From positions 2,720,842 to 2,784,841 of the forward strand of contig OZ020306.1 in assembly GCA_963971305.1 (NCBI GenBank): 64,000 bases of DNA, read 5' to 3'. Both the position numbers and the translations under genes were made by a program. This stretch comes from Arcuatula senhousia. Taxonomy: Eukaryota > Mollusca > Bivalvia > Mytilida > Mytilidae. Below, in pieces: positions 13,201-23,162 of this stretch. The notes beneath the pieces were generated by a model, which had not been told where the DNA came from, did no database searches, and was given only the letters and a program-made list of their open reading frames with translations. The first letter of the stretch is position 1; each line of letters starts with the position of its first letter.

Positions 13201-15231
13201 TTAAGACCTTGATCAATACATGGACAGGCCCATCATGTTCATGTATGGTCTGTAAATCTTAGGGACTGAATATCTACATGTGTTTTTTTGTTTTCTTTTG
13301 TTATATGCTTATTAGTGCTTCTGCTTTGTGCTGGTTTTTAGCTGCTTATGTAAAACTATTTATTTTAGTGTGCTGCATGTTGCTTATTTGCATGATACTT
13401 TGTGGTTTTATCATTTGTATGTGCATGTCTTAATATTGTTATTTGTTTATACTGTAAGTCGGTATAAAAGCTCTTCAGAGCAGATGTTTTCTGTTTGTAT
13501 GTATGTACACAACCCGACTATAAATAAAGTTTTCTTTACTTTACTTTAACAAAATGGCGGAATCGGAAGCACAATGACCAAGATGGCCGCCGGAAGCGGA
13601 TATGACGCCAACAAGCATGCGAAGAAGCCCCTTATCCACCAATCCACCCGAACAACGATAAATGAACACCATATGTATACTACTCACTGGTAGAAAAATT
13701 TCAAAATTATGTCAAAGTGATAAATTGATGCAAAATAATGTCTCATACCTTCATTTCTTTTCGTAGGACTTCACTAGACCTGACAGCTTTGTTGACTATA
13801 GGTAGGAGTCCAGGGATAGTGACAATACAGGAGGGTCTGCTGATGTTATAACAACCAGCTATCTCATCTAAGAAAAAAAAACAAAATTACAAAAAGACAC
13901 AAACCCACACAGGTCAAAGAAATTTGTTATCCAGCATTCAAGAAACTAACAAATAAAAACAAAGTTCCAACCTTTCTACAATGTTAGATGCAAATACGGT
14001 TTTGGAATCGTCATATCGCACATAAAGCGCGATTTTTTGAAATATAATTGGATATTAAAAGAGTAAAAAAATACTGGTGTATGATATTTAAGAATGAAGA
14101 GGACAATAGAAGAAAATGGTAGATAACTGCATGGTTAGGATAAGGCTGCTGTTTACCATTTTATCTCATTGCCCCTTTCTTTGTTTAGAAAGTCATACAC
14201 AAATTAATAATTTGAATTTCAGATTTCCATTATTGATAATAGCCAGTGAAACCCCATTGAAAACTTTGTCACAAAATAGTAGCATTCAAACTTACCCGGA
14301 GTAAAGGCTGGGTTTGTAGTAGTCATGACGATCCCAGCAGCTGGTAGAGCTAAGAGGAGGATGACGTATTCTGGACTGTTGGTAGCATGTATACCTATGA
14401 CATCGCCTTTCTTGTACCCTAGTTTCATTAGAGCACTGGCAACTTTGATACTACATTGCTTGATTTGAGAAAATGAATACTTCTGACCAGTTATTCCGTC
14501 CACCTATTCAAATTATAAAACATTTATTGTTTCTAGGTGATTTCTTCCAGGTCAGGGTTATAAAATGGCGAATGTCGGGCGGCGGGCGGGGTGCAGGGAA
14601 GAAATTTTCGTCACAGTTTTCTCAACCACTACTAATCACAACCACACACACACCAAATATTTTATAAACAGCATTCCATAACGAGGGATTCGATTTCAGA
14701 TCTGTCTCTCACCTACTCGGCATTTTTTTACTTGCAATTTCAATTAAGTTAAGCTTAATAACTCACTTTCATGCACACACGAAATCCAAGCGAAGGACAT
14801 TATTTGATTCAAAGATTATTAGTTAATCAAAATTAACTTGAACAACATCATAGATTTAAAAGTGTTTTCCAGCATCAGTTTATCGATCATTTAGCTCTAT
14901 TTTGCACTATGAAATGACGCTTCCAATCGATTTTCATAAGTTTTCAACCTGTTTGCTAGTACTTTACCGGTTATAATGAGATTATTTTGTACAGAAAAAA
15001 AAAATACCAGTAACATATATATATACATACCACAGCTGTCTTATCGCCATGCTGTTCTAGCTTGTCAAACAAATATATCGGAAGTGGTTTCTGAACAAGA
15101 TCCAAGGCTGTATGTGGACTGTCGTATATATTTCCTGCTGCAGTTGACAGACTGCATGTAAATCCATGTGTCCCAAAATGCCCATATCTAAATATTGACA
15201 ACAGTCTGTTGCAAATAGATCGGGACGACAT
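4256..15231 (-). CDS. 4-coumarate:CoA ligase-like acyl-CoA synthetase (11 exons, 555 aa)
   Basis: Adenylate-forming enzyme expected to activate a carboxylate with ATP and CoA; the substrate cannot be read. Exons (gene order): 15231-15031, 14503-14296, 13867-13749, 11002-10800, 8418-8250, 7612-7444, 7013-6916, 6573-6429, 5872-5790, 4790-4625, 4362-4256; every junction keeps frame. Motifs: P-loop [11 protein letters not shown] (219-229), GYGMTE (357-362), GWMHTGD (433-439), hinge region [13 protein letters not shown] (453-465) and C-terminal PKTPSGK with the expected catalytic Lys546. Length fits the family (~550). Start: first ATG in the open frame (15231); the first ~35 residues are Arg/Ser-rich with no acidic residue, suggesting a mitochondrial presequence (inference). 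Oddities: intron 6 needs a GC donor, and the usual hinge Gly of KYKGFQ is Ala463. A retrotransposon sits antisense in intron 3. Confidence 0.92.
5453..5745 (+). repeat. SINE-like dispersed repeat, copy 1
   Basis: Diverged copy of the sequence at 20041-20345: both run from a 'taacccgcca' type start through 'atgt.cctgtc.taagcc.gga' and 'gttgaag..tg' to 'cttattccacatctt'. It lies in intron 9 of the CoA ligase gene. No coding capacity. Confidence 0.55.
7442..7444 (-). other. Non-canonical GC splice donor, CoA ligase intron 6
   Basis: Exon 6 must end ...CTTCCAAG at 7444 to join the next exon (GTTACGGTATG...) and give ...FQGYGMTE, which the family requires. The intron then begins GCTAGT rather than GT. 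A nearby GTTCAA would be a GT donor but would throw the GYGMTE motif out of frame. Confidence 0.7.
8757..9770 (+). repeat. Interspersed element with internal ~480-bp duplication, gcggtcgtata end
   Basis: Two blocks (about 8757-9040 and 9230-9490) share 'aagattttgaaaatcgga', 'tttttgacccttgtagcaat'-type words and spacing, so the element is internally duplicated. It closes with acgacgacgacat and 'ttgcggtcgtata', matching in inverted form the start of the element at 26291. Non-coding, in intron 4 of the CoA ligase gene. Confidence 0.6.
9771..10799. other. Intron 4 of CoA ligase, no gene seen
   Basis: AT-rich intronic sequence. A 'caaaatggcggtcatttttc' stretch near 10110 looks like old repeat DNA. 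No exon or RNA gene was found. Confidence 0.5.
11045..13549 (+). mobile_element. 5'-truncated non-LTR retrotransposon (CR1/jockey type), antisense in intron 3
   Basis: Carries reverse-transcriptase blocks in order: a linker region, [16 protein letters not shown], a 'FR.G.GCQ' block, [28 protein letters not shown], and the catalytic box YADDN, followed by a typical C-terminal thumb/tail region. No endonuclease domain precedes it, so the 5' end is missing. The 3' end shows AATAAA followed by short ctttactttacttt repeats, as in elements that end in microsatellites rather than poly(A). It starts only about 40 bp beyond exon 4 of the host gene and runs opposite to it. Exact ends are uncertain by tens of bases. 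Confidence 0.85.
11108..13262 (+). pseudogene. Reverse transcriptase ORF of the non-LTR element, broken
   Basis: The coding region is interrupted twice. An in-frame TGA at 12101-12103 splits the palm after the GCQ block; the reading frame continues directly after it (DLSKAFD). A one-base gain in the T run near 12376-12384 then shifts the frame just after GSILGPV, so the YADDN box is read in another frame up to the stop at 13260-13262. The element therefore cannot make a working enzyme as it stands. Confidence 0.85.
13550..13748. other. Intron 3 remnant beside the retrotransposon
   Basis: Short unique-looking sequence with 'aaatggcgg' and 'aagatggccgccgg' words between the element's 3' end and exon 3. 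Nothing else was recognised. Confidence 0.4.
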
Positions 15232-17629
15232 TATAAGCTTTTTCTCTAATTGCAATAGTATTCTATTTTTATAACACAAGAAATTCGATATGAAAACAAA
15301 CTATAATATAGGTCGAGTAAAACTATAAGCGACACGACCTACATATGTAGTTAGAAGTCAGCAAGTAGCAGTGGTCGCTGCTCTTCGTTTTGAATTGACC
15401 AAAGATTTATAATATATCACACGGGACGTAGTGGAACTCTTGAGAACACTCGCTGTTACTGACAGCCCGGACAGACAGCTAGCTAAGAGGCATCTATACA
15501 ATGATGTAAAAAATGAAATACACGATCCGATACAACACTTCAAACAACTAAAGATATAGTGTTATAAGTTATCTTGCTGTTATTCGTGTCATTGCCAAAT
15601 GTTCAAGATGGAAAATAAAAAATATCATTAGGCAAGCAAAAAAGTTCTTGACAGACAAAAGTTCAAATCCTACATCGAACTCACGTAAAAAGAGGATGGA
15701 TCAATGTTAAAGTACTTAAAGGTAGTTTGTCCTTATATATATTTGAGATATTTGATTTTTCTGATTATTTTGATTTCGTTCGTTTTTTTCATTTTCCAAC
15801 ACTTTTTTTTTTGAATGGTGATTTCCAATGTTTGGGTTCTAGTGCTGCTGATGAGGAATAAAATTCCAAAATGGCCATACAGCTCTTAAAAATTCTTTGC
15901 TGTTGGAGTTAACACCTAATTAAATTAAATTTGCACCCCCCTTTGAAAAGCCCTGGCTATACTTAACAAGAAGGGATATGGTTAAAACCATATCCATTGG
16001 TACTCGAGTTACATATATGGCACAGTTAGGCTCCTGAAATATGCATAATGCATTTAGCATCATAGTAATACCTACCTTACTAGAATGAAAGATAAGGTTG
16101 AAGGTATTCATTCATTGTTATAAGCATCATTTGAACAAACCGTACCAATATGTTTTTATGGCACTTTCTAGCTATAAAACAATATGGGAATTGAATAATT
16201 CTTTTGTAGGTGGTCATTCGTCTGGAAGAACAGGTTACAGTTAATTTCGAAGCATACGATTGCTTAGTATCATAAGGTGCACCTACTACTGGTTTTTGGC
16301 ATTGCAAACTGACAAAATGTTGATAGGACAGGCCACCCAGCTAAGCTCAAAAGGGCCTTGAAAGCCTTTTATAATTTTTAACGTTTGGCTTCCCACGACT
16401 CTGTGGATCTGAAAAAGTCCAAATGAAAAAAATCCCAGAAAGACCTGATTATTATCTGGACTAAAAATAATCCTCGTTCAACAAGTCGTTGCTCAAAAGT
16501 TTGTTTTGAGAAATTTTAACTGTCTGTAGTAGGGGGGGGTTAACTTCAATTATAAAGGTATACGTGCGGCCCAAAAGGGTCTACTTTAGAAGTTCAGTGG
16601 AAATTTCAATGTTGTATATATGAAAAGGTATACTTTTCACAAATGTCATATATCAATAGGAAAAGAGTGACTGAGCATCCTCATTTTGCTTCCTTGTAAC
16701 CTTAACTGTACAGGCATGATAACTTTTCCCATTCAAACTTTAATTTTAATAAATCTATAAAACATGTAAAGTTTAAACATATTCTGTGTAATTTCAAATG
16801 CATTAAAAATATATGAATGGGTTTCTTTTTTTAGCAGGCCAATATATGAATAGGGTGGGTATAGAAGAAGAAGAAGAATATTTTATAAAACTTCTGGGCC
16901 GCACATATCTGAGTTACCCCCCCCCCAAGGTGGTCTGTAGTGTAGGGTATTCCGGACAACAGAATTTTTTAGTAGTTAAATTATCTCGTTGAGCCTCAAG
17001 TCAAAGTATTACTGATGTCTCTCAAACATGTTGTGTACATGCACATGAAACTAAGAACGAATTGATCCACAATGATCCAGCCATCTTGTTTTCATAAAAT
17101 AACATCACGAGTCCAATGCCTTATTGATAACTTTAAAACAATTACACGTGAAATTATATCATTAAGATCACAAAATGTTTGCATGGTTCATAAATACATA
17201 AGTAGAGAGTTGCCAAAACGATAAAACGATGAAAAAATTAACATATCTTGAAAAGTTCAATCTGGCTACTGAGATAAAAATAGTTCGCGCAGTAATATAA
17301 GAAATTTAACTGCTTATAGCGCGATAATGCACCGAATGGTGACTTTTCGGTATTTTATTTTTTAATTGATCATTGATAAAATTTTACACATACTCTAATT
17401 TATTCACAAACTGGCATTAAAATCAATAATCATGACGAACTATTTTACATCCTATTATGCAACATACGAATCGTTATGCAATCGACAACAGGGTGAATCT
17501 AAGTATACATCTAGAATAGATATTCGAGAATAAGTCTCTCGTATGAAAAGATCAATAAAAGTCACCAAAATAATCAGAAAAGGTAACGCCGCCGCTGCAC
17601 AGTATACAATGTTTTACGTAAAAGACTTA
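15232..17629. other. Upstream flank of the CoA ligase and intergenic DNA
   Basis: The ligase promoter should lie just above 15231, but no reliable TATA or initiator could be singled out. Plus-strand 15414-15560 is an open stretch of about 48 codons (reading ...RDVVELLRTLAVTDSPDRQLAKRHLYND... in part) that ends at TAG; it has some coding texture and could be a gene or transposon fragment. The rest is AT-rich with no recognised gene. Confidence 0.4.
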
Positions 17630-18155
17630 TTTATTGCCATCATTAAACTACAAGTATTTAAGGTGTTTTTGTCTGCAAGACACAGATGATGCACCCCGCG
17701 AAGTACGAACAAAATGACTCAAAATTGTAGATAAAAAATCCCGGAAAGTGTCATTATCATAAAAAAAAATAGTCCAAGGGCCATAGTTTTGGTGAAAATA
17801 AAAGGACCAGAAAGAAATTCATCATGATAGAGTCACATACCAAACAATGCAAGCAATATTTAACTTCAAAGACTTATTCATCACAACCATTAAACGACAG
17901 GTAGCTAATGTGTTTGTGTCTGTAAGAAAAATTCCTAAAAACTGTTATTTTCAGAAAATTTTCGAAGTCCAAGGACCATCATTTCGGTGAAAATCAACGG
18001 ACCAGATCGAAATGCGAACTTGATGATAGACACACAGACCAAAAATCAAATCAATATTTGTAAGCATGTCAAAATAAACTCCGGAAAGTTTGCGGGACGG
18101 ACGGATGGACAAGGGTAAAACAATATACCCCCAACTATATTTGCAAGGGCATAAA
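17630..18155 (+). repeat. Dispersed repeat, two ~235-bp units, ending in ggacggatggacaagg
   Basis: Two tandem blocks share 'gacttatt.at..c..cattaaac' and 'aaaat...ggaccaga..gaaat' words in the same order. The second ends with 'gacggacggatggacaaggg' and 'tgcaagggcataaaaa'. This ending also terminates the array at 32180-32936. Non-coding. Confidence 0.5.
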
Positions 18156-18514
18156 AATACGTTTCTTGATACCAAATTCTCGGCAGTACTGGAGTGTTTC
18201 TCAGAACAAGCTCGCAAACCACACATTTATGCATCCGAGATATTTATTTTGTATTCTCATTATGCTTCGCATGGCTTATGAAATAGTTTTAACATATGAT
18301 AAAATATTTCCAAAAATATTATATGCTAACTTACAATCATGACAGTTCTTCATTGCTTTAATTAAACGTTATTCATAAAAATAGTAACGTGATCTATATG
18401 ATAAAAGTACTACTTAGACCAAAGGAATTGTTATTTACTTCCTTGATTGCCGACAGGTAGGTTTTTAATTTATTTAATTTTCTCTCTTATATTTAAATAA
18501 AATGCGCATTTTTA

Positions 18515-18530
18515 CCCCCCCCCCCCCCCC
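18515..18530 (+). repeat. Poly(C) run of 16
   Basis: Uninterrupted run of C in AT-rich DNA; a likely site of length variation or assembly error. Confidence 0.85.
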
Positions 18531-19310
18531 AATCTTGGTAATCCGCGAGTTCTGGATCTGTACAAAATGTCAAAGGCAAGGGACATACATGGGTTTTTCA
18601 AAGATTTTGCAACCACTGCTTTCGTTTTTTACTTGAATACTATGGTTCATTTCGTTCTCCGTGATCGCAGATTTTTTATTTCCCGTGTTTCGTTATCCAT
18701 TTCTTTAATTTGTCGTGAAACATCCGTGTATCGTTCTTAGCCAAAGTAATTTTCTGTTCTTCGTGTTTGAAAAAATGCTCTGAGTTTTTGGTTGCAACAT
18801 AAAATTTTCCTGGCGAATTTTTACACAGTCTGAAAGTAGTTGAAAAACCCCATATTTATTTATCCTGGATTGGGAAAAAAGCTTGATATGCTTATGTGAA
18901 TGCCTTTACAGCTTAAGTTTGCGAGTGTGGCATTTGTAGTGACATGATTGAGCATACTCTTATCGAACTCTACAAGCGTATCATTGTCTACGGAAATCAC
19001 ATTTTATTTTCGTGCCCAATTGTTTGTGTCATTTAGACCAAAATGTAGTAAAAGTAAAATTAGAATACACATTAATCACCAAATTTGCGTAAAACTTTTT
19101 TTATTTTGCCCAAAATCATTCAACCATGTTGATTGATTCGTGAGGACAATTATATTTTTTTTTGTAAATATATACGGACATCAAGTTGGATCTCGAATGT
19201 TTTGTTCCCGAAGACTTTGATTTAGAGAAAAAATAAACTCAATGCGAACTATCTAAACCATCTTTATTTAATACTAAATACGGGCCTTTTTTATGGAAGG
19301 CCATAGCTGC

Positions 19311-19450
19311 CTTATGATGATGTTTTTCGTTATATGATGATACTTTTTCATTATGGGACGATACCTCTTTATAATGTGATGATCCGTTTTCATTATGTGA
19401 TGATATTTCTTCATAATGTGGTGATGTTTTGTCATTAAATGGTGATCATA
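19311..19450 (+). repeat. Degenerate ~24-bp minisatellite
   Basis: About six units of a 24-bp motif resembling 'ttatgtgatgat..ttttca'. On the minus strand it is open and would read as a His/Lys/Met-rich repeat (units like KKYHHIM), but there is no sign of a gene around it. Confidence 0.7.
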
Positions 19451-19868
19451 ACATAATGTAGAAGTATCATGCATCATCATATAATTTCTTCACGAGCTAA
19501 AATTATTGGCCGCATGTATGATCCACTCCAGTTAATGAATAAAAATATATATAGTACGCATGCTTAAGGAGGGATTAGAGTTCATGAATATGATTTTTTT
19601 AAAGCTTAGTGATAAATGTATTTCGATTTTTAGATTAAAAGGGTACACAAACTATATTTCTTTTGTTGATATGTTAAAAAATAGACAAACCAAAAAGTCT
19701 GTAATTTTTTCTATTATACATTTTTTTTTCGTACACAATGTGCCTTTAACGTGGATGTGGTATGGTGCATGTGACAATCTTTCTTCGTCCCTTACAAAGG
19801 ACAAACATCGCATTTTGAGACCATCCTCTCCAATGGTGTCAAGAGAGAAAATTGGTTCATTATCTTTT

Positions 19869-19937
19869 CACCCCTGACGAGGATCAAACTACCCACCTCT
19901 GTGGTAGTAGCCAGACTCTCAACCTCCGGCTCTCTGA
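19869..19937 (-). repeat. tRNA-like sequence, possible SINE head
   Basis: On the minus strand the sequence GAGAGCCGGAGGTTGAGAG is followed about 30 bp later by GGTAGTTTGATCC, which resembles a polymerase III B box (GGTTCGATCC) with mismatches. No intact cloverleaf was built, so this is at best a SINE remnant. Confidence 0.3.
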
Positions 19938-20040
19938 AAGAATGATATAATTGATGGGATTTCGTCAATTTTAGACAAACTTGACATCGGTCACTTTCTT
20001 GAGATGTCCTTAATGTTTGCCGTTAGTTTTGTTTTTGTTT

Positions 20041-20345
20041 AACCCCGCCACATATTACATGTGCCTGTCCTAAGCCAGGAATCTTTGACAAAGCTTTCGT
20101 TTGTACTTGTCTTTTTGATGTTTTCTGTTCCTTGTTTAAGAAGTGGGTCTATCTGTGACTATTTCAGGGATGGATTTTAATTATATGCATCTTATTTAGA
20201 CCATGGGCCAATTGCAGAACCGCGAGCAGTGCCAAATGGCCTCGTTGAAGGCTGCTGGCGGTTGTCCATTGTGGTTTTTCTGAATTGCCGTTTAATTGTG
20301 GGCTGTGTCGCGTACATTTATTCCACATCTCTTTATTTTCGATTG
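20041..20345 (+). repeat. SINE-like dispersed repeat, copy 2
   Basis: About 300 bp beginning 'aaccccgccacat', with 'gtgcctgtcctaagccagga', then 'ggttgtccattgtggttttt' and ending 'acatttattccacatctc'. Copies or pieces occur at 5453-5745, 2405-2460 and 41290-41395. I recall sequences of this kind as common in mussel DNA; this needs a repeat search to confirm. Confidence 0.6.
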
Positions 20346-21028
20346 TTTTTTTTATTTATTTATTTTTTTTTTTTTTGCACTGGGAGTATAGAGATATTTG
20401 CCACAGATAATAGCTTGTTTCGTATTGTCCGTCACCATCACTTGATCACTACAGACCATGTACTAGTATCTAGACAAAATACGTGGTACTTTCAATATTT
20501 TATAAACGAATATGAGAGTAAATGAACATGAGGCCATAACACATATTTAAACTCCAGCTGCAATTATTTTTTATCAGCTGTATGGCCATTACCAGCAGCA
20601 CTAGTTCTTGTATTCTTGTTTAAAGAATTAGTTTTATTTTTCGTGAACTGTGTTTGTCAAAATAATTTTTCCGTTCATTGTGATTGGCCCAAAACATTAT
20701 TCGGGCTTTGAGATGAGACCCTCGCCCCATCCCCCGCCTTATCAATACCCTCTAATTATAAACGTTCAATGAAAAAAAAAACATTTTCATATAAGGAAAA
20801 TAAAATTATAGAAAACTGAAATTCAGAAATGCTTGAGTACAGTGGTTTTGTTTGCAGTATGGTCTGAGAATTAATATTTGGTTTATTTTTATTCTATTTT
20901 TCATGGAACTGTTTTGGAAATTACTTTCAAAATCCTGATTTATTTTTTTTTTCCTTTGTAGCGCTTTTTGTATGATTCTGCATATTTTTTTAATGATAGT
21001 GAGTTGGTGTTTTACACCCTTGCAATGC
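20346..21028. other. Intergenic AT-rich DNA
   Basis: Contains T-rich runs and no recognisable gene or RNA. Ends in a (TA)n stretch at about 21029-21045 that abuts the TIR element. Confidence 0.5.
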
Positions 21029-21040
21029 TATATATATATA

Positions 21041-21212
21041 TATATGTTGTGTACAAGTTGTAATTTTGTACAAGTTATAACATGTACAAAATATTTGTAC
21101 ATGTTATAACTTGTACGGACCAAAAATACAAGTTATAACATGTACAATTTTAGCCTGTACATGTTATAACTTGTACAAAATAATGCAAAAAATCGGGTTT
21201 AACTTGTACAAC
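21041..21212 (+). repeat. Left terminal inverted repeat
   Basis: Runs from 'tatatgttgtgtacaagttg' to 'gtttaacttgtaca'. Holds four to five copies of the GTACAAGTTATAAC-type unit in alternating orientation, so it can fold on itself as well as pair with the right arm. Confidence 0.8.
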
Positions 21213-22217
21213 ATTTATTTCAAAAGTAGCTACATGAAATAATTATCATTTTAAATAAAAGAAAATCAATATTGATCAATGTTAACACTTATTAACAAAG
21301 TGAATATTTTTTGTTTTGTTTTGACATATCAAATAAACCAAAATTAAAGGAATAAAAGATTTTTGGTTTTTTTTCTAATTTTTTTTTCTGCAATAAAGTT
21401 GAATCTGATGCATATTTTTTTAAATGTAACTGTTTACAACTACAAGTTTTGACAACATGTTTGGTACATGTCATTCAATTTTTAGAAAAAAATTAAGAAT
21501 AAATAAGTTTTTACAGACCATACTGATAGTACGTTGTTATAAAGGCAACAATTATAAGTATATGACCAGAAAATGTCAATACATGTAGTCCAATTCTGAT
21601 CTGATATTATTTCCTTTAAGTCGATCTCTGGATTGCAACAAGAAATATAAAACATTACATGTACATCCCAAATCTGTTGAATATGGTTTATGAAATATCT
21701 AAATAGGCATTTACATGTTTATGTTAAAATCTAACAAAAATATGAACGCAAGAACTTCTTTTTATAATAACTAATATTTAACCTCTGGTACTAAACAAAT
21801 GATTTTTATGACTTGCTTTTTCAGGTCGGTCCACTATTGTGTCCTTTTTTCCTCTATTTTTTTAAGTAAGTTTTCTTTGTGGGTTTCTTAATAAAGTCTC
21901 CTTTACTGCTCAACTTGGTTTGGCTTTATGTCACATTAGTTTCCCGATTCGCAATTAATGGAAGATGATAGTTTTGTGCTGAAAAACCTGCTTTCATCCA
22001 ACCCCCATTCCTTTTGAAATGTCCATACCAAGTCAGGGTCATTATGAATCTACAACAGATTCATTTTCCCTAGTATGTCTGACATTTGGTATTGATCATC
22101 TTTGTTCTCTAATATTGTTTTAAGTACTTTAATTCCTTAAAATAATGTTTTGAATAAGGTTTTAAATCCTTATTTTAGTCAAAAGTGTTAGTATTTTAAA
22201 AATATTTGTATTAATAT

Positions 22218-22400
22218 ATTTTGTACAAGTTAAACCTCATTTTTGTCATTATTTTGTACAAGTTATAACATGTACATGTACAGGCTAAAATTGTACATGT
22301 TATAACTTGTATTTTTGGTCCGTACAAGTTATAACTTGTACAAATATTTTGTACATGTTATAACTTGTACAAAATTACAACTTGTACACAACATATATAT
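22218..22400 (-). repeat. Right terminal inverted repeat
   Basis: Inverted partner of 21041-21212, ending 'acttgtacacaacatatata'. One palindrome has an extra 'tacatg' step relative to the left arm, showing independent small changes since insertion. Confidence 0.8.
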
Positions 22401-22621
22401 AGGTTATTTAAAGGCGATGAACATTAAATGGATGATAAAATGAACATGAAATCATGATGAGAAACGAAATATGTGGATGGGATGGTTAACAAAGGAACAG
22501 TAAAATTTTAAGACCACATGAAGAGGGGAGAGGTGGGTAGGGGCAGAAAATTTAGCCTTTGGCGGCTCACAAAGTTGACTTTTATACGTGCACAAAGCGT
22601 GGCACTCTTCACACACGTTGG

Positions 22622-22860
22622 TCCACTAGGGTTTGCGGTTAGGTTTTCCACATTATCGCCTGACGACGCGGGCATTCATTTTGACAAGGGCTAACCTATT
22701 CAACCACCTTGGGCACACACCCCAGTCGCTTTGTTGGCTAAGCGGCTTGACCCGATGTCAGGTTTCCGAGCGCTCTTTAGAGACCTTTACCGACAAGCTA
22801 AGCGCTACTGCGGGCCTATTCGACTCCCGGGCCCTGTATGGGAATTCCATGATAGTGGGG
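22622..22860 (+). repeat. Dispersed repeat copy B (pair with 2988-3215)
   Basis: Shares with 2988-3215 the 'ggtttgcggttaggttttcc' start, 'ccccagtcgctttgt' and 'gacccgatgtcaggtttccg'. An open frame of about 96 codons crosses it, but no independent evidence supports it as a gene. Confidence 0.6.
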
Positions 22861-23162
22861 ATGCTTGATATTGTTAACCATATGACGCCATCCTATCTTT
22901 ATATTTTTCAATTTCACCAGTAAATTTGTACCAATGAAGTTTACCATCAGTTGGTTCGTATATATGCGTACGTGTTTGCATTAGTTCTTGTCTGTTACTA
23001 TAACCATTCATAATGTTAATGTGTAAACATATTTGCTTTTGTTATATTCTATATTTTTGTCGTTTATTCATTTTTTATCAAAATTCAGCTTATCAGTCTC
23101 GCTTGTATTCTTTTTAGGCTCAACACCATTGCTTTTAATGGTGGATCCCGACGAAAGCAAAA

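Larger units (their letters stand above)
21029..22402. mobile_element. Non-autonomous TIR element with nested-palindrome arms
   Basis: Left arm 21041-21212 and right arm 22218-22400 are inverted copies of each other over roughly 170-180 bp with few differences. The outer ends read tatatatgttgtgtacaag and its complement, and both are flanked by TA repeats that could hide a TA-rich target duplication. The arms are themselves made of several copies of the 20-bp near-palindrome GTACAAGTTATAACATGTAC. The ~1 kb centre is AT-rich and contains no transposase, so the element would depend on an enzyme supplied elsewhere. Confidence 0.8.

Noticed and set aside
15232..15279. Extending the CoA ligase N-terminus upstream of the ATG at 15231
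   Set aside because: The open frame continues, but there is no in-frame ATG before 15231; the added residues would need a TTG start.
19560..19877. 105-codon open frame on the plus strand
   Set aside because: Low-complexity, Phe/Ile/Lys-rich translation with no motif, and it ends next to a SINE-like remnant.
22633..22923. 96-codon open frame on the plus strand
   Set aside because: It overlaps a dispersed repeat that also occurs at 2988-3215, where the frame is not conserved.
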